28,658 nt of DNA. Origin: RGIG1918 sp964570895 (GTDB lineage Bacteria; Cyanobacteriota; Vampirovibrionia; Gastranaerophilales; Gastranaerophilaceae). The notes beneath the pieces are model-generated. The model searched no databases. It was not told the DNA's origin and saw nothing but the letters and a program-made list of their open reading frames with translations. Made by a program: the position numbers and the translations under genes. Positions 23,497 to 28,658 of this stretch are shown here, piece by piece; positions within the stretch are counted from its first letter, which is position 1, and each line of letters begins with the position of its first letter. The DNA is taken from the NCBI GenBank assembly GCA_964570895.1, contig CAZMZD010000017.1, positions 1-28,658 of the forward strand, in the 5' to 3' direction.

Positions 23497-25219
23497 TATT
23501 TCCTGCCCCCGAATTAGAGTCATAATCTTCAGCAATTGAGCTCAAAAGAAGCTCTGTTTCAACCATGTGTTCGCCAAGCAAGCTTGCAATTTCTTGAACG
23601 GTTGCAATATTTTTTGTGATAACTTCGCGCGCCTTTCTTGCAATTTTAGACCTATCCATTTCAGAGCGCGTGACGTCTGAAATAACTGCACCCACAAGCT
23701 CATTGTCCTCAATTGTAAATATACTTATATCGTACACTTTGTCTTTAATTGTGTAGTGCTCTTGGTGAATTTCACGTCCTGTATCAAGCGCGGATTTGAA
23801 AAGCTCCGGAAAAGATACAATTCTATCAATACAAGCACCCGTAAGCCCTTCAGCGCGAGATGAGAAAATTTCATACATTTCGTCAGATAAAAACATACGC
23901 GCAAAAGAGTCATTCGCTTCAACAATTTCCATGTTTGAATCCACAATAACAACCGCAGATGGCATACATCTAAGCATAGCAGCCGCTTTTCGAACCGCAA
24001 TTTTTCTCATATAAGAAACGCATTGCGAAGGTTCAGCATCGCCAGCAATTAAGGCATTTACAAACTCTCTGCAACTTGCATAGCCGCAACCGGAACAGTT
24101 AAGCTCATCATCAATCGTGTGTTTGCTAATTTTTCTAAGCGCTTTTGTCACCTGCTCCATTGAATATTCAATTTTTTCAATAGGTTCAGGGATATATTCA
24201 GTTTGAACAACAGTGCGCGGCTCGGTCGGAATTTCATCTCTATATTGAACTTTTGCGTAAATATCAGATGTGATTAAAATTTTTGATTTTTCACTTGAAA
24301 TGCTAGGCCCATTAATGCAACCGCCGGAGCATGCAAGAGCCTCCACAAAAATTTTATTTTCGATTTTTTCAGGGTCAATGTTTTGGAGCGCCTTATCAAA
24401 ATCTTCAAGAGAGCTTAGCGCAATAAAAGTGACATCATTATTTTTAATTCCGGTTTTCTTTATCGTTTCGTTCATTCCGCCTTCAATCGGGTAAAGAGAA
24501 CCTTCGTAAGCAGACTCCGGAACAAAATAGCAAGTTTCATCAGCTTTGATATTTTTAACATCAATGAAATCTTCTTTAAGCCAATAATTAAGCTCATCAA
24601 AAGTAAGCGCAGCCGCCATCAAGTCAGGGTGCCTGTCTGCCTCATTTTTCTTTGCAATGCAAGGCCCAATAAAAACAACTTTAATATCTTCGCCCAGCTC
24701 TTTCTTTAATAATTCACAATGAGTGAGCGCAGGAGAAGCAATCGGGGTAATGCATTTTGCAAATTCAGGCCTATAATATCTGATATAATCGTCAATTACG
24801 GGGCAAGCAGATGAAATATATAAGCCGGATTTTGCTTCATTCAGCATTTTGGCACTTTGAATTGAAACTTCTTGTGCACCAACTGCTGTTTCGCTAACGC
24901 CTGCAAAACCTAGCTTTTTAAGTGCTGCAATTAATTTTTCTTTAGGCAAATCATAAACGCCTGCCCAGCTCGGAGCTAAAGATACGTAGACTTTTTTACC
25001 CGTGAGCAAAAGCGTTTTAACTTTTTCGATATCATTTCTGACTTTTTTTGCGCCAACAGGACAAACCATGACACAATGACCGCATGCAATACATTTATTG
25101 TTAATAACTGAAGCATTCCCGCCCTGTATTCTGATTGCTTTCACGTGGCAACTTCTAATACACTTATAACAGTCATTGCATTCATTTTTTAAGGTATAAA
25201 CAGGATATTGCTTGTCCAT
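23486..25219 (-). CDS. Sensory-type [FeFe] hydrogenase with PAS domain (HydS-like)
   Basis: 577 aa. Domains in order: two [4Fe-4S] motifs (C14/17/20/24 and C43/46/49/53); an H-cluster domain with L1 SSACPV (C139), L2 FIGPCIAKK (C187) and L3 ACSGGCINGP (C297, C301); a further four-Cys motif CSGCGYASC plus C400 (C375, C378, C383, C400); and a PAS domain at about 410-520 with a short helical tail. The residue before C139 is Ala (A138) where catalytic enzymes have the proton-transfer Cys, as reported for Thermotoga HydS, so fast turnover is unlikely and sensing is likely. It overlaps the phosphatase gene by 11 bp. The start at 25219 lies 13 bp after the small ferredoxin stop, with AAGAGGT as ribosome site. 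No kinase domain is attached. Confidence 0.92.
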   Translation of the reverse strand: MDKQYPVYTLKNECNDCYKCIRSCHVKAIRIQGGNASVINNKCIACGHCVMVCPVGAKKVRNDIEKVKTLLLTGKKVYVSLAPSWAGVYDLPKEKLIAALKKLGFAGVSETAVGAQEVSIQSAKMLNEAKSGLYISSACPVIDDYIRYYRPEFAKCITPIASPALTHCELLKKELGEDIKVVFIGPCIAKKNEADRHPDLMAAALTFDELNYWLKEDFIDVKNIKADETCYFVPESAYEGSLYPIEGGMNETIKKTGIKNNDVTFIALSSLEDFDKALQNIDPEKIENKIFVEALACSGGCINGPSISSEKSKILITSDIYAKVQYRDEIPTEPRTVVQTEYIPEPIEKIEYSMEQVTKALRKISKHTIDDELNCSGCGYASCREFVNALIAGDAEPSQCVSYMRKIAVRKAAAMLRCMPSAVVIVDSNMEIVEANDSFARMFLSDEMYEIFSSRAEGLTGACIDRIVSFPELFKSALDTGREIHQEHYTIKDKVYDISIFTIEDNELVGAVISDVTRSEMDRSKIARKAREVITKNIATVQEIASLLGEHMVETELLLSSIAEDYDSNSGAGNNVH

Positions 25220-25231
25220 CGTTGACCTCTT

Positions 25232-25468
25232 TTATTTTACTTGTTCTAAAATTTTATCCAAATCTTCAGTTTTAACGTTTGTATATTCGATGCCACCAAC
25301 AATTATCCTTGGGCCATGTTCACATTTGTTTTCGCACAAAGAACCGACAATGGTGACATTTGAGTCTAAGTTATTTTCTTCGATATATTGCCTGATATAA
25401 TCTAAATTTTCTTGATTGCCTTTCGCAAAACAGGCACTGCCCATACATACTTTAATTTCTGTTGTCAT
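25232..25468 (-). CDS. Thioredoxin-like [2Fe-2S] ferredoxin, upstream of sensory hydrogenase
   Basis: 78 aa. The pattern C8-x4-C13 and C45-x3-C49 (CMGSAC, CENKC) fits the thioredoxin-like [2Fe-2S] ferredoxin family. It is a clear relative of the 86-aa protein before the second hydrogenase, though shorter. It probably supplies or accepts electrons for the sensory hydrogenase. Its ATG begins 1 bp after the rex stop and its stop is 12 bp before the next start, so rex, this gene and the hydrogenase gene are one transcript. The ribosome site is weak, suggesting coupling with rex translation. Confidence 0.88.
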   Translation of the reverse strand: MTTEIKVCMGSACFAKGNQENLDYIRQYIEENNLDSNVTIVGSLCENKCEHGPRIIVGGIEYTNVKTEDLDKILEQVK

Positions 25469-25469
25469 T

Positions 25470-26087
25470 TTAGCTTCTCTCTATTTCGTCGTTAGTAAAT
25501 TGTAAAAAACTCCCGATAAGGTTTTCATTCCACACCTTAACGGATTTTGGAACTTCTAAAACACAAGGTGTGAAATTCCAAATATATTTAATTCCTGCGC
25601 CTGAAAGATAATTGGCTATCTTTTGCGCAGATTCTCTCGGAACCGTGAGTATTGCAATATCTACATTCAATCTGTTGATTAAATTTGCAATTCTATCAAA
25701 ATCAAAAACCTCTTTCCCGTTGATTGATGTCCCGATTTTTTTAGGGTCTTTGTCAAACATAGCGAGGATATTCAAGCCATAGTCTTTAAAACTGTCATAT
25801 TTTGCAAGAGCTGAACCTAAATTTCCTGCACCTATAATAAAAGCATCTCGTTTATTTTTAAAACCAAGACACTCTTCAATTCTACGTTTAAGCTCGTTTA
25901 TTTTGTACCCAACTCGGCATTTTCCTGAATTTTCAAGATATTTCAAATCCTTCCTGACTTGCGAATCATCAATATTTAAAAGCCCTGCAATTTTTGTGCT
26001 CGAAATAAACTGTTCCGATTCTTTCAAATCTTCAAGAATAAAATGATATAATGAAAGCCTATTTATAACTTTTTCAGGAATTTTCAT
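25470..26087 (-). CDS. rex: Redox-sensing transcriptional repressor Rex
   Basis: 205 aa, normal for Rex (about 205-215). The N-terminal winged helix (about 1-75) contains ISSTKIAGLLNIDDSQVRKDL, the helix-turn-helix of the family. A Rossmann NAD(H) domain follows with FIIGAGNLGSALAKY (about residues 82-96), and the C-terminus ends in the helix used for domain swapping. Rex binds DNA when NADH is low and lets go when NADH rises, so fermentative genes (adhE, hydrogenase) switch on. Here it heads the hydrogenase cluster and lies next to adhE, both expected targets. Its own ribosome site is weak (AGAAGAT). Confidence 0.95.
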   Translation of the reverse strand: MKIPEKVINRLSLYHFILEDLKESEQFISSTKIAGLLNIDDSQVRKDLKYLENSGKCRVGYKINELKRRIEECLGFKNKRDAFIIGAGNLGSALAKYDSFKDYGLNILAMFDKDPKKIGTSINGKEVFDFDRIANLINRLNVDIAILTVPRESAQKIANYLSGAGIKYIWNFTPCVLEVPKSVKVWNENLIGSFLQFTNDEIERS

Positions 26088-26140
26088 ATCTTCTAGCCTT
26101 TTTGAGATTTAATATTATTTTAGCATTTTATTTTAGATAT

Positions 26141-26178
26141 AAAAAGGGGCTTTACAATTCTTAAAAAGCAAAGCCCCT
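26141..26178 (-). terminator. Rho-independent terminator of adhE
   Basis: On the minus strand: AGGGGCTTT, a 16-nt loop, AAAGCCCCT, then TTTT (stem 26170-26178 with 26145-26153; T-run 26141-26144 complement). It lies 11 bp beyond the adhE stop and separates adhE from rex; the rex promoter must then lie within 26088-26145. Confidence 0.9.
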
Positions 26179-26189
26179 AATTATTTTAA

Positions 26190-28658
26190 CTATACAATAC
26201 CTTCAAAAGCATCTAAGAAGATTTGTTTGATGTCTTTCATAAGTGGGTATCTTGGGTTAGCACCTGTACATTGGTCGTCAAATGCTCTTTCAACGAGGAC
26301 ATCCAAGTTTGCCATGAATTCATCTTCTTTAACACCAAATTCTTTGATTGATTTTGGAAGATTAATTTCTGTCATAAGCTCATCAACAGCCTTGATAAGC
26401 AATTCAACTTTTTCGTCATCAGTTTTACCGCCAAGACCAACTTCGTCTGCAATTTGACCATATTTAGTTTTTGCATTCGGATATTTGTATTGTGGGAAAA
26501 TACATTGTTTTGTTGGTTTGTCAGTTGCGTTGTATTTAATGATTTGACGGATTAACAATGCGTTAGCAACACCGTGTGGAATGCTGTACATTGCGCCCAA
26601 TTTGTGAGCCATTGAGTGGCAAAGGCCAAGGAAAGAGTTTGCAAATGACATACCTGCAATTGTTGCAGCGTAGTGCATTTTTTCTCTTGCGATTGGGTCG
26701 TTTGCACCTTCATTGTATGAGCGAGCTAAATATTTGAAGATTAATTTAGTTGCTTCAAGTGCATTTGAGTTTGTGAAGTTAGTTGCAAGTGCTGAAACAT
26801 AAGCTTCAAGAGCGTGAACAAGTGCGTCAATACCGGAAGCAGCTGTCAAGCCTTTTGGCATACCGTCAACGAAGTTAGGGTCAACTATTGCCATGCTTGG
26901 AGTGAGCGCATAGTCAGCGATTGCATATTTGTAGTGAGTTTTTTCATCAGTGATGATTGCAAAAGGTGTAACTTCTGAACCTGTACCTGATGTTGTTGGA
27001 ATACAAACCATATCAGCTTTTTTACCAAGATCAGGAATTTGACAAATTCTTTTTCTGATATCCATAAATCTCATAGAAATATCAGAGAAGTTTGTGTCAG
27101 GTTGTTCATATTGCAACCAAATAATTTTACCTGCGTCCATTGGAGAACCACCACCAAGAGCAATAATTACGTCCGGTTCGTATGGTCTAACAATTTCCAT
27201 TGCTTGGTTAATTGTTGCAATTGTTGGGTCCGGTTTAACATCAAAGAATACTTGGTGATCAATGCCAACTTCGTCTAATACTCTTGTGATATTATCAACT
27301 GCACCGGAGTTGAACAAGAAACGGTCAGTAACGATGAATGCACGTTTTTTGCCTTTTAATTCTCTAAGTGCCAAATCAATTGCGCCTCTTTTGAAATATA
27401 CCTTAGGAGGAACCTTGAACCATAACATATTTTCTCTCCTTTCAGCTACGGTTTTGTAATTCAATAAGTGTTCTACACCGATGTTTCCTGAAACTGCGTT
27501 TCCGCCCCAAGAACCACAACCAAGTGAAAGTGATGGTTCAAGTTTGAAGTTGTATAGGTCACCGATACCACCTTGTGAAGATGGAGAGTTAATTAAGATA
27601 CGGCAAGAAGGCATTTTTTCAGCGTATGTATTAATTCTGTCTTGTTTTCTTTCGTCAGTGTAAAGAACTGAAGTGTGGCCGGCGCCGCCTTTAATAACAA
27701 GTTCGTAAGCCATTTCAGTTGCTTCTTCAAAGTTTTTAGCTTTGTACATAGTTAAGATTGGAGATAATTTTTCTCTTGAGAATGGGTCGTTCCAATCTAA
27801 TTTTTCTCTTTCGCAAAGCAAGATTTTTGAATCTTCAGGAATTTCGAAGCCTGATAATTCAGCAATCTTAGCAGCTGATTGACCAACGATAAGTGGGTGT
27901 GCAGTGCCTCTTGCAGGGTCAATAAACGGAAGATCTATCATTTTCTTTTCGTCTTCTTTATTAACTAAGTATGCACCGCGGTATAAAAATTCTTTTTTAA
28001 CTTCTTCATAAACATCTTCAATTACGATGATTGATTGTTCAGAAGCACAAATCATACCGTTATCGAATGTTTTTGACATAAGAACTGAAGAAACTGCCAT
28101 TTTGATATCAGCTGTTTCGTCAATAACAGCAGCTGTGTTACCAGGGCCAACGCCAAGTGCCGGTTTACCTGAAGAATATGCTGCAAGAACCATGCCAGGG
28201 CCACCTGTTGCTAAAATGCAAGCGATATTTTTGTGGTGTAATAATGCATTTGATAATTCCATTGAAGGTGTGTCAATCCAACCGATAATATCTTTTGGTG
28301 CACCTGCTTCAATTGCTGCGTTTAAAACCAATTTAGCAGCTTCGATTGTAGAAGCTTTTGCTCTTGGGTGTGGTGAGAAAACGATTGCGTTTCTTGTTTT
28401 CAAAGCGATTAATGATTTGAAAATTGCAGTTGAAGTTGGGTTTGTTGTTGGGATGATACCTGCAACAATACCTAATGGTTCAGCAACGGTTTTAATACCG
28501 TTTTCTTTGTCAACTTTAATAATTCCGCAAGTTTTAGCGTTTTTGTGTTTGTTGTAGATGTATTCTGACGCAAAGTGGTTTTTGATGATTTTGTCTTCTA
28601 AAACACCCATGCCTGTTTCTTCAACAGCCATTCTTGCAAGAGGAATACGAGCTTTATC
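26190..28658 (-). CDS. adhE: Bifunctional acetaldehyde-CoA/alcohol dehydrogenase AdhE (N-terminus cut by window edge)
   Basis: About 822 residues visible. The frame runs off the right edge (DKARIPLAR precedes the first Met at 28631), and comparison with E. coli AdhE suggests roughly 40-50 residues are missing. The N-terminal aldehyde dehydrogenase half has IIPTTNPTSTAIFKSL and the catalytic Cys in NGMICASEQS. The C-terminal iron alcohol dehydrogenase half starts near YFKRGAIDLAL, with ALGGGSPMDAGK for NAD and His ligands in DALVHALEAY, LCHSMAHKLG and SIPHG. It converts acetyl-CoA to ethanol, using two NADH, and in many bacteria forms spirosomes. Neighbour of rex, which usually represses it. 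Its promoter is outside the window. Confidence 0.97.
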   Translation of the reverse strand, partial: DKARIPLARMAVEETGMGVLEDKIIKNHFASEYIYNKHKNAKTCGIIKVDKENGIKTVAEPLGIVAGIIPTTNPTSTAIFKSLIALKTRNAIVFSPHPRAKASTIEAAKLVLNAAIEAGAPKDIIGWIDTPSMELSNALLHHKNIACILATGGPGMVLAAYSSGKPALGVGPGNTAAVIDETADIKMAVSSVLMSKTFDNGMICASEQSIIVIEDVYEEVKKEFLYRGAYLVNKEDEKKMIDLPFIDPARGTAHPLIVGQSAAKIAELSGFEIPEDSKILLCEREKLDWNDPFSREKLSPILTMYKAKNFEEATEMAYELVIKGGAGHTSVLYTDERKQDRINTYAEKMPSCRILINSPSSQGGIGDLYNFKLEPSLSLGCGSWGGNAVSGNIGVEHLLNYKTVAERRENMLWFKVPPKVYFKRGAIDLALRELKGKKRAFIVTDRFLFNSGAVDNITRVLDEVGIDHQVFFDVKPDPTIATINQAMEIVRPYEPDVIIALGGGSPMDAGKIIWLQYEQPDTNFSDISMRFMDIRKRICQIPDLGKKADMVCIPTTSGTGSEVTPFAIITDEKTHYKYAIADYALTPSMAIVDPNFVDGMPKGLTAASGIDALVHALEAYVSALATNFTNSNALEATKLIFKYLARSYNEGANDPIAREKMHYAATIAGMSFANSFLGLCHSMAHKLGAMYSIPHGVANALLIRQIIKYNATDKPTKQCIFPQYKYPNAKTKYGQIADEVGLGGKTDDEKVELLIKAVDELMTEINLPKSIKEFGVKEDEFMANLDVLVERAFDDQCTGANPRYPLMKDIKQIFLDAFEGIV

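Noticed and set aside
23497..23535. Longer N-terminus of the phosphatase
   Set aside because: The extension lies wholly inside the sensory hydrogenase gene, while AGGAAATA precedes the ATG at 23496.
26088..26140. Rex operator before rex itself (autoregulation)
   Set aside because: I searched for TTGTGA/TCACAA-type half-sites in this AT-rich gap and found none convincing.
28027..28557. 176-codon + strand open frame inside adhE
   Set aside because: Antisense shadow of a strongly conserved gene with no ribosome site.
1..28658. CRISPR arrays, tRNA/rRNA genes, insertion sequences, integrases or attachment sites
   Set aside because: No direct-repeat arrays, tRNA-like cloverleafs, transposase or integrase frames were seen; the window looks like stable chromosome.

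Overview
The window (28,658 bp, AT-rich) looks like chromosome from an anaerobic, non-photosynthetic relative of Cyanobacteria, most likely a gut-type Vampirovibrionia/Gastranaerophilales ('Melainabacteria'). The main reason is the truncated RNA polymerase beta' gene at the left edge. Its sequence is strikingly cyanobacterial, and about 650 residues are inserted after the trigger-loop histidine, like the giant cyanobacterial SI3. The rest of the window is obligate-anaerobe metabolism ([FeFe] hydrogenases, AdhE, Rex) with no photosynthesis genes. The taxonomic call is inference; no rRNA is present.

Layout. 1-4.4 kb: rpoC 3' part, a small secreted protein, a terminator and a 95-aa orphan. 4.4-6.9 kb: a HEAT-repeat protein (-), a 469-bp AT-rich gap with a perfect inverted repeat, a glycine-zipper protein plus hydrophilic partner (+), and a small thioredoxin-like protein (-). 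7.0-12.5 kb (+): an unknown membrane protein overlapping a PnuC-type transporter, a long-chain acyl-CoA ligase-like enzyme and a U32 peptidase-family protein. 12.5-16.5 kb (-): a Bax-inhibitor-1/YccA-like membrane protein, a GGGtGRT protein with its Fe-S scaffold partner behind a Rex-like dyad, and a 418-aa unknown. 16.6-19.3 kb (+): a cobalamin riboswitch with a readable terminator/antiterminator controlling three genes of unknown function. 19.3-26.1 kb (-): a compact redox/hydrogen cluster of Rex, a [2Fe-2S] thioredoxin-like ferredoxin, a PAS-containing sensory [FeFe] hydrogenase, a SpoIIE/PP2C-type phosphatase, a second such ferredoxin, a group-B-like [FeFe] hydrogenase and an iron-dependent alcohol dehydrogenase. 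26.2 kb to the right edge (-): adhE, missing its N-terminus.

How it fits together. The right third reads as a redox-balance module. AdhE and the Fe-ADH reoxidise NADH by making alcohol, the group-B hydrogenase handles ferredoxin/H2, Rex senses NADH/NAD+, and the sensory hydrogenase with its phosphatase probably turns H2 or redox state into a protein-dephosphorylation signal. The GGGtGRT/Fe-S scaffold pair may join this regulon through the Rex-like site.

The most novel element is the B12-riboswitch operon (16.58-19.30 kb). Its regulatory RNA is clear, but none of its three proteins resembles a known B12 transport, synthesis or B12-alternative enzyme. The middle protein is a four-helix membrane protein built from an internal duplication.
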